A stretch of 64,000 bases of DNA, taken from positions 1,001,501 through 1,065,500 of the forward strand of contig NZ_BCMS01000001.1 of the NCBI RefSeq assembly GCF_001485435.1. The letters run 5' to 3'. Below the pieces are notes generated by a model. The model had not been told where the DNA came from and did no database searches. It saw nothing but the letters and a program-made list of their open reading frames with translations. Origin of the DNA: Deinococcus grandis. Lineage in GTDB: Bacteria > Deinococcota > Deinococci > Deinococcales > Deinococcaceae. Below, one piece after another: positions 1 through 8,534 of this stretch. Positions within the stretch are counted from its first letter, which is position 1. Every line of letters begins with the position of its first letter. Made by a program: the position numbers and the translations under genes.

Positions 1-156
1 GCGGCGGGCGGCGTGCTGTACTCCATCGGGGCCGTCATCTACGGCACGAAACGCTGGAATCCGCGCCCCGGCGTGTTCGGCTTCCACGAGATCTGGCACC
101 TGTTCGTCCTCGCCGGGACCGGCGCGCACGTCGCCATGATGTTCCACCTGGGCTGA
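1..156 (+). CDS. Hemolysin III / YqfA-type membrane protein, C-terminal fragment
   Basis: The first 156 bases encode the last 51 residues of a protein whose start lies before the window. The tail carries the hemolysin III family pattern GxxxYxxKxW followed by FGFHEIWHLFV and a histidine near the end of the last helix (GAHVAMMFHLG). The family (PAQR-like) has seven membrane segments and these conserved histidines probably bind metal. The cellular role is poorly known despite the name. A strong hairpin follows the stop. The call is secure at family level and cannot be refined from a fragment. Confidence 0.85.
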   Translation, partial: AAGGVLYSIGAVIYGTKRWNPRPGVFGFHEIWHLFVLAGTGAHVAMMFHLG

Positions 157-160
157 AACG

Positions 161-216
161 GGACAGCAGGAAGCGGGCCGGAGGTGACAGTGCACCCTCC
201 GGCCCGCCCCCTGTCC
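161..216 (+). terminator. Hairpin downstream of hemolysin III gene
   Basis: A 12-bp perfect stem (173-184 with 196-207) is enclosed by a second pairing, GGACAG (161-166) with CTGTCC (211-216). It sits directly after the stop codon. There is no clear T-run, so termination efficiency is uncertain. Confidence 0.5.
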
Positions 217-226
217 GGCGGGGTTA

Positions 227-355
227 TACGGATTCCGTTTGTTTCGTTAACAGATCGGAAAATCACCGATCTGCCAACTCCACGCCCGGAACCCGTTTGT
301 CTCCTACTCGCTCCGCTCGGGTTGAAAGTTTTTGCAAACCTTTCAACCGGAGTCA
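227..355 (-). repeat. Dispersed MITE-like repeat, copy 1
   Basis: This is one of six long copies in the window of a 130-170 bp repeat with ends TACGGAYTCCG and CGGAATCCGTA. Inside it are a pair of arms based on AACAGATCGG/CCGATCTG and a second hairpin built on GAAAG-TTTGCAAA-CTTTC. In this copy the outer TACGG end is eroded (it reads TGACTCCGG when viewed on the minus strand) and abuts the TAA stop of the M50 protease gene. Confidence 0.85.
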
Positions 356-979
356 TTACAGCACGACGCTCAGCAGTCCGTTGCGGATCGTGGCGATCAG
401 TTGGCCCAGCTGGTCACTGAACAGGAAGATGAACACCATGACGATCACGAAGCTGAACGGCTGCGCCTCGAACTGAGAGAGGCTGCGCCCCAGTGACGGC
501 ACCAGCCCGCCCACGATGCGGCTGCCGTCCAGCAGCGGAATGGGGAGCAGGTTGAAGATCGCCAGGCCCAGGTTCACGCTGAGGACCGTGAACAGGAAGG
601 TGGCCAGCGTGCCGCCCGCCAGCAGCGTCTCGCGCGGCACGACCGCGATGATGCCCACGCACACCAGCGCGATCAGCAGGTTGCTCAGCGGGCCCGCCGC
701 CGCCGTCCAGAGGGTGCCCCAGCGGCCCAGGTTGTTCGGGTTGATCGGCACGGGCCGCGCGAACCCGAACGGCGCGAACAGCAGCAGCAGCGACCCGATC
801 GGGTCCAGGTGATTGATGGGATTGAGCGTCACCCGCCCGAAGCGGCGCGGGGTGGGGTCGCCCAGCCGGTCGGCGGTCCAGGCGTGCGCGAACTCGTGAA
901 AGGCCAGCGACAGCAGCAGCGCGGCCGCCACGATCAGGAACGCCAGCGGATCGCTGGACAGCAGAGAGATGAGACCCAT
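356..979 (-). CDS. Site-2 protease family (M50) zinc metalloprotease
   Basis: Intramembrane zinc metalloprotease of 207 residues with several hydrophobic segments. The catalytic motif HEFAH (H28, E29, H32) lies in the first transmembrane helix, and the third zinc ligand region is NLLPIPLLDGSR. This compact architecture without a PDZ domain matches the small M50B/YwhC-like group. I chose the ATG at 979 because a TAGAAT box (988-993 on the complement) stands 8 nt upstream. The longer open frame reading back to 1492 is only the antisense/out-of-frame extension over the next gene. The substrate is unknown. The dispersed repeat begins immediately after its stop. Confidence 0.88.
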   Translation of the reverse strand: MGLISLLSSDPLAFLIVAAALLLSLAFHEFAHAWTADRLGDPTPRRFGRVTLNPINHLDPIGSLLLLFAPFGFARPVPINPNNLGRWGTLWTAAAGPLSNLLIALVCVGIIAVVPRETLLAGGTLATFLFTVLSVNLGLAIFNLLPIPLLDGSRIVGGLVPSLGRSLSQFEAQPFSFVIVMVFIFLFSDQLGQLIATIRNGLLSVVL

Positions 980-990
980 ACCCCGGCATT

Positions 991-2115
991 CTAGAGGCTG
1001 GGGTGCGGGCCTTTCGTCGCCAGGAATGCCTTCAGCGCCGCGCGCTCGTCGTCGGGGTTGCGGACCTGCCCGGCGCGGCGCAGCGCGGCGAGGTGACCGA
1101 GCGCCTCGCCCACGCCCCGGCCCGGCGGGATGCCCAGCGCCAGCACGTCCCGCCCGGTCAGCGGCGGGTACGCGTCCGGGCGCAGCAGGGCGCGCAGCTC
1201 GCGTTCCGGGGTGCCGTCGGAGAAGGGCGTGTCGGACAGGGCGCGGTCCAGCAGCGCGGCGGGGCGGTCCCCCAGGCTCAGGCGCCCCGCGAGCGCACCG
1301 GGGTCGGGGGCGGCGTGCAGCAGCGCTGCCGCGTACGCCGTGAACGGCACCTCCGCGCCCGCGTCGCGGCGGGCGTCCAGGGCGTCCAGCAGCGCCGTGT
1401 CCGGCAGCAGCGCCCTGGCGCCCCAGTCGCGCAGCACGCCGGCCGCGCGGCCCGGCCTGGGCTCGTGGAGCAGCAGGCGCAGTTCCGCCCACAGGCGCGG
1501 CGTCCGGTCTGCCATCGCCACGGCGTCCGGCACCTGGGCCAGCAGGTCCGGGTGGACACGCAGGTCCAGCCGCGCCGCCAGCCGCGCGCCCCGCACCAGT
1601 CGACTGGCGTCCTCATGGAAGGAAGCGGCGTGCAGGGGCCGCAGCACCCGCGCGCGCAGGTCGTCCAGGCCCCCGACCTCGTCCAGCAGCGTCCGCGCGC
1701 CGGTGGGGGAGAGGTGCAGCGCCAGCGCGTTCAGCGCAAAATCCCGCCGCCGCAGATCATCCGCCAGCGTGCCCGGCATCGGCACCGGGTTCCCGCCCGG
1801 CACGGGGTACGACTCCCGCCGCGCCCGCACCAGATCTGCGGCCCGTCCGTCCGGAAGGGTGACCGTGGCGTTCCCGAACGCCGGGTGGAACACGGACGGC
1901 AGACCCGTCGCGGCGGCCAGGGCCTCCACGTTCCCGTCCGGGATGACCACATCCAGGTCCAGCGGCGTGCCGCCCAGCAGCGCGTCCCGCACCGCGCCGC
2001 CCACCAGCGCCACGCCTCCCGCGCCCGCCCGCGCGGCCAGGGTCAGCAGCCACGCGCGGTCATCGGCGCGCAGGTGCGCCCACACGGCCTCCGCCACCCC
2101 GGCGGACCGGATCAC
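991..2115 (-). CDS. Class II tRNA nucleotidyltransferase / poly(A) polymerase family protein
   Basis: 374-residue enzyme of the class II nucleotidyltransferase superfamily, which adds CCA (or part of it) to tRNA 3' ends, or poly(A) tails. Visible signatures are LVGGAVRDALLG, the metal-binding DxD in LDLDVV, the RRRDFALNAL motif that fixes the template for nucleotide choice, and the EDASRLVRGARLAARL helix. Some bacteria in this phylum divide CC- and A-addition between two enzymes, and sequence alone does not say which activity this one has. Its GTG start overlaps the TGA of the upstream htrA-like gene (GTGA), implying translational coupling. Confidence 0.85.
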   Translation of the reverse strand: MIRSAGVAEAVWAHLRADDRAWLLTLAARAGAGGVALVGGAVRDALLGGTPLDLDVVIPDGNVEALAAATGLPSVFHPAFGNATVTLPDGRAADLVRARRESYPVPGGNPVPMPGTLADDLRRRDFALNALALHLSPTGARTLLDEVGGLDDLRARVLRPLHAASFHEDASRLVRGARLAARLDLRVHPDLLAQVPDAVAMADRTPRLWAELRLLLHEPRPGRAAGVLRDWGARALLPDTALLDALDARRDAGAEVPFTAYAAALLHAAPDPGALAGRLSLGDRPAALLDRALSDTPFSDGTPERELRALLRPDAYPPLTGRDVLALGIPPGRGVGEALGHLAALRRAGQVRNPDDERAALKAFLATKGPHPSL

Positions 2116-3395
2116 TGCCCGGTGCGGACCGTGAACGACGACGCGTCCAGCGTCACCTTCACCTCACGCGTCGCCTCGCCACGCACGACCGTCAACGTCA
2201 CGGTATCCCCCTCCTTCTTGTCGATCAGGGCCGCCTGCAGGTCCTCCAGCGCGTCCACCGGTTCGCCGTCCGCGCGGGTGATCACGTCCCCGCCCAGCAG
2301 GATCAACCCACCCCGGAACTGCTGCCGCTCGGTCCCCGCCCGCAGACCCGCGCGGGCCGCCGGGGTGCCCGGCAGGACCTGCCCCACCACCAGCCCCTGA
2401 TCCGGCAGGCCCAGCTGCCGCTTCCCGGCGCTGGACAGCACACTCAATCCCACCGGCAGCAGACCCTGGCGACTCTGCACCGCCAGCCCACCCCGGATGC
2501 CGATATCCGGCGCGTTCACCTCGCCCCCCTGCGCCGCCTGCAACCTGGGCAGGAGGTTCCTCGCCGTGTCGATCGGAATGGCGAAACCAACCCCGGCACT
2601 CTGACCCACGCCGCCCCCCTGACCCGCCGGGGAGTAGATCTGCGTGTTGATGCCGATCACCCGCCCCCCGCTGTCCAGCAGCGGCCCCCCGCTGTTGCCC
2701 GGGTTGATCGCCGCGTCCGTCTGGATCGCCTTCTGCGTGATGCCCTGCCCGCTGACCCCGCCGAACCCGATCGGGATCTGCCGCGCGGTGCTGCTCACGA
2801 TGCCTTCCGTGACGCTGAAATCCAGCCCGAACGGCGCGCCCATCGCGATCGCCTTCTGCCCCACCTTCAGCGAGGCGCTGTCCCCCAGCGGAATCGGGCG
2901 GATCAGGTCCTTCTTCAGACTTGGCGCGCGGATGAGTGCGAGGTCGTACTGCGGCGCGAGGCCCACCACCTCGGCGGGCACGCTCGCCTCCTGGCCCATC
3001 AGGCGCACCGTGATCTTCGCCGCCGCGCCGCCCGACCCCTCGCCCGCCACCACGTGGTAGTTCGTCAGGATGTCCCCCGCGTCGTTCACGAAGAAACCGC
3101 TGCCCACGCCGCGCTGCACCTCCTCCTGCCCGCCGCCGAACATCATCGCGAACGGGTCCTGCGGCACGACCTCCTCGGTACTGATGAACACCAGCCCCGG
3201 CTCGAAGCGGCTGACCACATCAATGGTGTTCTGCTCGTTCTGCAGCCGTGCGCCCGGCTCGTTCAGCGGCGCGGTCGCCTGCGCCGGGGCCGTCCCTTGC
3301 TGCGCTGCGCCCATCGGCACCCCATCCCGGAGCAGCGTCGCGCCCAGTCCCAGACCCACCAGCACCAGCAGCACCCCCACACCCTTACCCTTCAT
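2112..3395 (-). CDS. HtrA/DegP-like trypsin-fold serine protease with PDZ domain
   Basis: Secreted or membrane-anchored protease of 427 residues for envelope protein quality control. A hydrophobic signal/anchor segment follows MKGKGVG. The catalytic triad is readable as TNYHVV (His about residue 113), YDLALI (Asp about 150) and GNSGGP (Ser about 233). One PDZ domain (VGQVLPGTPAARAGL) ends the protein. I chose ATG 3395 because a GATAAT box lies 7 nt upstream and the signal peptide begins there. The in-frame open reading extends further back to 3641 but would run through the divergent neighbour. It is the first gene of a two-gene operon with the nucleotidyltransferase. Confidence 0.92.
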   Translation of the reverse strand: MKGKGVGVLLVLVGLGLGATLLRDGVPMGAAQQGTAPAQATAPLNEPGARLQNEQNTIDVVSRFEPGLVFISTEEVVPQDPFAMMFGGGQEEVQRGVGSGFFVNDAGDILTNYHVVAGEGSGGAAAKITVRLMGQEASVPAEVVGLAPQYDLALIRAPSLKKDLIRPIPLGDSASLKVGQKAIAMGAPFGLDFSVTEGIVSSTARQIPIGFGGVSGQGITQKAIQTDAAINPGNSGGPLLDSGGRVIGINTQIYSPAGQGGGVGQSAGVGFAIPIDTARNLLPRLQAAQGGEVNAPDIGIRGGLAVQSRQGLLPVGLSVLSSAGKRQLGLPDQGLVVGQVLPGTPAARAGLRAGTERQQFRGGLILLGGDVITRADGEPVDALEDLQAALIDKKEGDTVTLTVVRGEATREVKVTLDASSFTVRTGQ

Positions 3396-3402
3396 GAGAG
3401 GC

Positions 3403-3408
3403 ATTATC
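3403..3408 (-). promoter_or_regulatory. -10 box of htrA-like gene, leaderless
   Basis: GATAAT read on the minus strand, 7 nt before ATG 3395. No Shine-Dalgarno sits at the right distance. Confidence 0.55.
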
Positions 3409-3448
3409 CGCCAGGAGGCGCATGCCGGATGGGCCGCACCTGTGCTGT

Positions 3449-3478
3449 GCTTCATGCATGGACGCTTCATGCATGGAC
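3449..3478 (+). repeat. Perfect 15-bp tandem duplication over start codon
   Basis: Two exact copies of GCTTCATGCATGGAC (3449-3463 and 3464-3478). Each contains an in-frame ATG-GAC, giving alternative starts at 3458 and 3473 for the following gene. Confidence 0.95.
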
Positions 3479-4483
3479 CTCGACGCGGCCGCCCACGACC
3501 TCCGCACGCACCTCGGCGACTTCCTGGACCGCAAGCGCCCCGACGGCGTCTTTCACGTGCAGCCCGGCGGACCCGGCAGCGTCCCCGCCCTCGCCGACCT
3601 CGAACCGCCCGAACTGCACCTGGACCTGCTGCCCGAAACACCCACCGACGACCAGCAGGCCACCCTGCGCCGCCTCGGATACAGCGGAAGCGGGCACCAC
3701 TGGACGCACCCCGGCGGGTGGCGCCTGATCCTCCCCGACCACGGCAGCGGCTGGCGCGCCGAACAGGCCGCCCTGCGCGACCTGCTCCTGCACGACCCCG
3801 GCGCCGCCCACACCTACCGCGCCGCGTACCACAATGGGGGACGCGCGCACGCCGACGCCACCCTCCGCCCCGCCGCGCTGAGCCACCACGCCCGCACCGT
3901 CGGCCTGACCCCCGCCCGGCACGTCGCCCGCCTGCTGGCCCCGCTGGACGCCCCGTGGATGATCGCCGCCGGGTACGCCCTCGACCTGCACCTCGGCCAC
4001 ACCGCGCGACCCCACGACGACCTCGACGTGATCGTGCCCCGAGACGCCCAGGCCCAGCTGCCCGACCTCCTGCGCGGCTGGCGACTCGACACGCCCGTGG
4101 ACGGCACGTACCAGCCCTACGCGGCGCCCCTCGACCTGCCCCACCACCAGATTCACGCCCGCCACCCCGACCTGAGCGGCGTCCTGATGCTCGACATCCT
4201 CCTGACCGACCTGAGCAGCGGCACCTGGCACTACCGCCGCGACCCCCGCATCACCCTCCCCCTGGACCACGCCCGCAAGGTCAGCCCCGAAGGCCTGCCG
4301 TACCTCGCCCCGGAAGGCGTCCTGCTGTTCAAGGCGGGCACCGCCGGACGCGACCCGCGCGGCAAGGACGAACAGGACTACCAGCGCATCAAGCCCACCC
4401 TGACCGCCGAAGCCCGCGCCTGGCTGCACGGCGCCCTGACCCACACCAGCCCAGGGCACCCCTGGCTGACCAGCCTGGAATGA
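3473..4483 (+). CDS. GrpB-like / nucleotidyltransferase two-domain protein
   Basis: 336 residues from ATG 3473; starts at 3458 and 3422 are also in frame. The N-terminal part (about residues 50-125) resembles the GrpB/UPF0157 fold in its pattern of GWRLILPD-x-W followed by ALRDLLLHDPGAAHTYRAAYHN. The C-terminal part (about 145-330) looks like a small aminoglycoside-adenylyltransferase-type nucleotidyltransferase: AAGYALDLHLGH, then HDDLDVIVPR with the metal-binding DDLD. This type of domain also occurs in orphan proteins of unknown substrate, so resistance activity is not implied. It is divergent from htrA. The domain reading is inference from motifs. Confidence 0.65.
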   Translation: MDLDAAAHDLRTHLGDFLDRKRPDGVFHVQPGGPGSVPALADLEPPELHLDLLPETPTDDQQATLRRLGYSGSGHHWTHPGGWRLILPDHGSGWRAEQAALRDLLLHDPGAAHTYRAAYHNGGRAHADATLRPAALSHHARTVGLTPARHVARLLAPLDAPWMIAAGYALDLHLGHTARPHDDLDVIVPRDAQAQLPDLLRGWRLDTPVDGTYQPYAAPLDLPHHQIHARHPDLSGVLMLDILLTDLSSGTWHYRRDPRITLPLDHARKVSPEGLPYLAPEGVLLFKAGTAGRDPRGKDEQDYQRIKPTLTAEARAWLHGALTHTSPGHPWLTSLE

Positions 4484-4506
4484 CAAAACCGCCCCCGAAG
4501 GGGCGG
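4481..4506 (-). terminator. Intrinsic terminator of the secreted nuclease gene
   Basis: Stem CCGCCCC (4489-4495) with GGGGCGG (4500-4506) and a 4-base loop. On the minus strand it is followed by TTTTGTCA. It lies between two convergent genes. Confidence 0.85.
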
Positions 4507-4529
4507 CGAGAAGGCTGGGAGGTTGAGGA

Positions 4530-7500
4530 TCAGGGCGCAGCGCAGATGTTCACTGCGGTGGCCATGCTCCTGGGATTGGGTGCGCCAGTTGCGAAGTCGG
4601 TGCTGTTCTGATCAGTATCCGCGCATCCGTTCGCGGCGCGCTGCAGGCTGAGGGTGTTGCTGGGCGCCGGAGCTGCCGAGCCTTCGAACTGGTTGCTCGC
4701 AGCCCCCAGGAAGTCGACGATGTTCCCGCCAGTCACGTTGCCAGCGGTCGAGCCGATCGCCACGTTGGTATTGGTCAAGGCCACCTTGAAGGAGCCGGCG
4801 CCCATTGCGAAGGTGCAGGAGGTCAGGTCGGGCGTTGGCAGAGGCGCCGCCGTGGTGCTGGTTCCGGCTGCGCACTGCACGAGGTAGTACTGACCGGCCG
4901 CAAGGGAAACATTCGGGAGAGCCAGAGGCGTGTTGGTGAACGCACTGTTGGCGCTGGTGAACTGGAGGAACAGACCGTTCAGGCTCAGGGCACTGCTCGT
5001 GGGGTTGAACAGCTCAATGAAGTCATTCTTGTAAGTGGCGCCGTTGTTGCCGCCCCCGCCATGTGCCTGGCTGATCACGATGTGATTCACGGGGGCGGGC
5101 ACGGGCGCGACCGTCACGGTGAGGGTGGTGGTGGCGTCGCTGATGCCTGCGCCGGTGCCGCGCACGGTGACGGTGTACGTGCCGGTGGTGGCGCCGGTCG
5201 CGTTGATGTTCAGCGTGCCGCTCGTGCCGGTGCCGGGCTGGGTGTTGACGGTGACGGTGGGGGCGGTGCCCGCGCCGGTCACGCTGTCCACGTTCAGGGT
5301 GACGCTGTCCGTGAAGTTCGTGCGCGTCACGGTGACGGGGGTCGTGGTGCCAGCGCCCACCGTGACGCTCTTGTTCGTGCCGCTCAGGGTGATGCTGGGG
5401 GCGGGCTTCACGGTGACGGTCAGGGTGCTGCTGCTGCTCTGGCCGTTGTTCGCGGCGGTGACCGTGTACGTGTACGTCCCGGCTGCCGTGCCGGTGGGGG
5501 CCTGCACGGTGACGGTGAAGGGCGTGCCATCGGTGGCGGTGGCGGGCGCGCTGACGATGGCCGGGGCGCTGCCGACGGGCGTGACGGTGACGGTCAGGTC
5601 GCCGGTCAGGTTGGTGCCGGACGCCGCGTAGCTCTGGGTGGCTGCCGCGCCGCTGACGTTGACGGACTGGCTGGCCGCGCTGGGCGTCAGGGTGACGGTG
5701 GTGACCGGGGCGGGGTTCACGGTGACGGTCAGGGTGCTGCTGTCACTGACGCCGCCGTTCTCGGTGGTGACGGTGTACTCGTACGTGCCGGTGGGGGTGC
5801 CCGCAGGGGCCTGGACGGTCACGGTGAAGGGCGCGCCGCTGGTGGCCGTGCTGGGCGCGCTGACGATGCTGGGTGCGCCGCCGACGGGCGTGACCGTGAC
5901 GGTCAGGGGGCCGGTGGCGTTGGTGAGGGTGGACGTGAAGTTCTGCGTGACGCTCGCGCCGCCCACGGTGACGGTCTGCGTGGCCGTGTCAGGCGTCTGG
6001 GTGACGGTCGAGACCAGGGGCGCGTCGGCGGTGAGGTTCAGGCCGATCAGCAGGGGGTCGTGGTCGCTGCTGCGGAACGCGTCCGGGGCGTAGAAGCCCG
6101 TCAGCTGTGCGGCGCTCTTGAATTCCGTGTTGTAGTCCAGCACGGTGGGTTCGTCGCTGTTGATGTGCCACTTGGTCTTCCCGGTGACCTGCGCGGCGAG
6201 GCTGGCGCTGCCGACCGCCTGGTCGAGGCTGCCCCACTGCCCGTCGAACTGGTAGGAGTACACGTTCCGGTCGAACAGGTTGGCGTACCCGGCAGTCGCG
6301 AGGATGCTCAGGGGTTCCTCGCCCGCGTAGGCGTTGTAGTCGCCCATCAGGAGGCGGTCGCTTTCGTCGACGCCGGTGGGGTTGGTGCCGAGCCAGTTGG
6401 CGATGGCGGTCGCGGCGTTGCGGCGGGCCTTGTACCCGTTGCCCTGCCCATCGCCAGTATCGGTGTCGCCCAGGGCGTCGCATTTACTTCCCTTACTCTT
6501 CAGGTGCATGGCGACGGCCGTGAAGCGCCCGCCGTTGGTGTTGCTCTGGAAGGTCTGCGCCCAGGTGGGGCGGTTGCAGGTGTCGGCGTAGTTCGCGTCG
6601 AAACTGTTGTTGAGAATCGCCAAATTCCCGACGGGCGTGACGGAGGCGGGTTTGTAGATCATGGCGAGGCTGATGGCGTCCGTGCCGACCTTCGCGCCGG
6701 GGTTGACGTAGGCGTACGTCCCGGCCCCGAGCTTCTCGTTCAGTTTCTGCACGAGCCACGCCACGGAGCTGCTGCTGCCCTTGTCGAAGTCGTTCTGGAT
6801 TTCCATCAGGTTCAGCACGTCGGCGTTCAGGCCCCTGATGGCTGCCACGATCTTGTCCTGCTGCCGCTCGAATTCCTCGCACGTGTTCGCGCCGCGCATG
6901 ATGTACTGGGTGCCGCTCTTGGTCGAGTCGAAGCCGTTGGGTGTGCAGCCGCTGTTGCTGACCGACAGCGTCGTGAAGTAGTTCAGGACGTTCATGGCGC
7001 CGACGCGCAGGGTGCCGCCCACGGCTTCCGGAGCGCTCAGGCGGGGGCTGCCGTCCGTGATCTGAACATTGGTCTGCGTGGCATGGATGCGGTACGTGTC
7101 GATGCTGCCGCTGCCCGTCCAGCCGTCGTTGCCGTACCCGAGGACACCAGTCACGTTGACGGTGTCGCCACCTCGCAGGGTATTCGCGGCGCTCAGGGGC
7201 TGGCCTCCCCGCGCGAAGATCTCCGGATCGGGGTTCGACACGCGGCTGCCGTCGTCGATGCGGATGTAGCGGTTGTTGAAGGTCGTCTGGTACGCGGCGT
7301 ACGCAGTGGGGTCCGGAGCGTTCAACTGCGTGAAGTTCAGGACGCGCGCGTCGGCAATGTCGAAGCTCGCACCTCGACCCAGGGTGAAGTTGTTCGTGAC
7401 GACTCCACTGGTGGTGACCCGCATGCCTTCCAGACGTTCACGCGCGCTGAAGTCCAGCGGGAGCGTCAGCGGCTGCGCGTCCGGGAGGGGCACGCCGGTC

Positions 7501-8534
7501 GTCAGCGTGGTGACACCGGCCCCGGTGGTCGTGATCTGGGTGTTGTTGAACGCCTCTGCGGCCGTGCCGGTCACGCGCACGCGGTCACCGGCGCTCACGC
7601 TGGGGCAGCTGGTGTTGCAGTACACGAAGATGCCGTCACTGGTGGTGACGTCGCCGTCAATGTCGATCTCTTCTTCCTGCAGGAAGAATCCGCGCAGGGA
7701 CGTGGTGGCATTGGTGGTGTGAACGGACGTGACCACGCCCTCGACCGCGACGCTCTGGCCGCTGACGGGCGTGGCGGCGTTCCCGCTGGGCGTGGCGCCC
7801 TGAACTGCGTGGATGCCGGTCAGGTTGGTGACCGTGCCGGGGTTGTCGGCGACAGCGAAGACCAGACTGAACGTGAACGGGTCCACGTCGGAGATCTCGG
7901 TGCCCTGAAGTGGGACGCGAGCGGCGAATGTGACGGTCTGGCTGCTGCCGGCGGGCAGTTGTGTGGTCTGCCAGCCGCGGTGGCCGATGTTGGGTGCGGT
8001 CGTGCCGGCCGGGAGGGTCAGGCCCAGCGTGCCGCTGTCGATGTTCGTCAGGAACGGCGTGGCGGCCGGGTCGGGGGCGATGGCACCGCCGCTGTTCGTG
8101 TGAGCGATCTCGACGGCCATGCCCCTGCTGGAGACGGGCGCGCCGGTGCGGGTGCGGACGTTCCGGAACGGGCCGGTGCCGTCGGTGGCGTAGGCGCCGT
8201 CGGTGTCGACCGGGACGAACGTGGGGAGCGTGATGGTGGTCCCCGTGTTGTTGGTGACGGTGAAGGTGGCCGTCATGTGCACGACCCGTCTGACCTCGTC
8301 CACCATGTTGGTCATGCTGGTGCGGGTGAAACTGAGCTGATCGAAGGGGATTTCCGTGGCCTGTCCCGTGACGCTCTGGACGGTCGCTGCGCCGCCCTGG
8401 TTGACGCGCAGTTCGTACAGGCCGAAGGTCCGGGCCTTATTGACGGTGGGTGCGGGCGTGATGGTGACCGGTGTGGTGGTGCCGCACGCGGTCAGGGCGA
8501 GCAGTCCGGCGAGCAGGAGGCTTTTAGCGTTCAC
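4530..8534 (-). CDS. Secreted ExeM/NucH-type nuclease lipoprotein with Ig-like repeats and lamin-tail domain
   Basis: Very large (1334 residues) secreted protein. The N-terminus is a lipoprotein signal (LLALTACG, lipidated Cys17). Residues about 260-500 hold OB-fold-like segments typical of NucH proteins (GVVTSVHT, RVRVTGT). Residues about 510-830 form an endonuclease/exonuclease/phosphatase domain (VGAMNVLNYF, NLMEIQND, LLMGDYNAY, SSDHDPLLIGL). Two near-identical Ig-like repeats of about 100 residues follow (about 850-1043), then a third divergent one. A lamin-tail domain (HGGGGNNGATYKNDFIELFNP) ends the protein. The role is likely extracellular DNA degradation for phosphate or nucleotide supply. 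The GTG start has a GGAGG site 5 nt before it and overlaps the end of a 55-codon gene. Confidence 0.85.
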   Translation of the reverse strand: MNAKSLLLAGLLALTACGTTTPVTITPAPTVNKARTFGLYELRVNQGGAATVQSVTGQATEIPFDQLSFTRTSMTNMVDEVRRVVHMTATFTVTNNTGTTITLPTFVPVDTDGAYATDGTGPFRNVRTRTGAPVSSRGMAVEIAHTNSGGAIAPDPAATPFLTNIDSGTLGLTLPAGTTAPNIGHRGWQTTQLPAGSSQTVTFAARVPLQGTEISDVDPFTFSLVFAVADNPGTVTNLTGIHAVQGATPSGNAATPVSGQSVAVEGVVTSVHTTNATTSLRGFFLQEEEIDIDGDVTTSDGIFVYCNTSCPSVSAGDRVRVTGTAAEAFNNTQITTTGAGVTTLTTGVPLPDAQPLTLPLDFSARERLEGMRVTTSGVVTNNFTLGRGASFDIADARVLNFTQLNAPDPTAYAAYQTTFNNRYIRIDDGSRVSNPDPEIFARGGQPLSAANTLRGGDTVNVTGVLGYGNDGWTGSGSIDTYRIHATQTNVQITDGSPRLSAPEAVGGTLRVGAMNVLNYFTTLSVSNSGCTPNGFDSTKSGTQYIMRGANTCEEFERQQDKIVAAIRGLNADVLNLMEIQNDFDKGSSSSVAWLVQKLNEKLGAGTYAYVNPGAKVGTDAISLAMIYKPASVTPVGNLAILNNSFDANYADTCNRPTWAQTFQSNTNGGRFTAVAMHLKSKGSKCDALGDTDTGDGQGNGYKARRNAATAIANWLGTNPTGVDESDRLLMGDYNAYAGEEPLSILATAGYANLFDRNVYSYQFDGQWGSLDQAVGSASLAAQVTGKTKWHINSDEPTVLDYNTEFKSAAQLTGFYAPDAFRSSDHDPLLIGLNLTADAPLVSTVTQTPDTATQTVTVGGASVTQNFTSTLTNATGPLTVTVTPVGGAPSIVSAPSTATSGAPFTVTVQAPAGTPTGTYEYTVTTENGGVSDSSTLTVTVNPAPVTTVTLTPSAASQSVNVSGAAATQSYAASGTNLTGDLTVTVTPVGSAPAIVSAPATATDGTPFTVTVQAPTGTAAGTYTYTVTAANNGQSSSSTLTVTVKPAPSITLSGTNKSVTVGAGTTTPVTVTRTNFTDSVTLNVDSVTGAGTAPTVTVNTQPGTGTSGTLNINATGATTGTYTVTVRGTGAGISDATTTLTVTVAPVPAPVNHIVISQAHGGGGNNGATYKNDFIELFNPTSSALSLNGLFLQFTSANSAFTNTPLALPNVSLAAGQYYLVQCAAGTSTTAAPLPTPDLTSCTFAMGAGSFKVALTNTNVAIGSTAGNVTGGNIVDFLGAASNQFEGSAAPAPSNTLSLQRAANGCADTDQNSTDFATGAPNPRSMATAVNICAAP

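Noticed and set aside
356..1492. 378-codon open frame covering the M50 gene and part of the next gene
   Set aside because: Only the last 207 codons are a recognisable protein. The upstream part is an out-of-frame reading of the nucleotidyltransferase gene, and a -10 box lies just before ATG 979.
3473..4483. Aminoglycoside resistance gene
   Set aside because: The nucleotidyltransferase motif HDDLD is shared by many orphan enzymes, so resistance activity cannot be inferred.
5100..6000. Possible CRISPR or tandem repeat array
   Set aside because: The periodicity of about 300 bp comes from the Ig-like protein repeats of the nuclease, not from short direct repeats with spacers.
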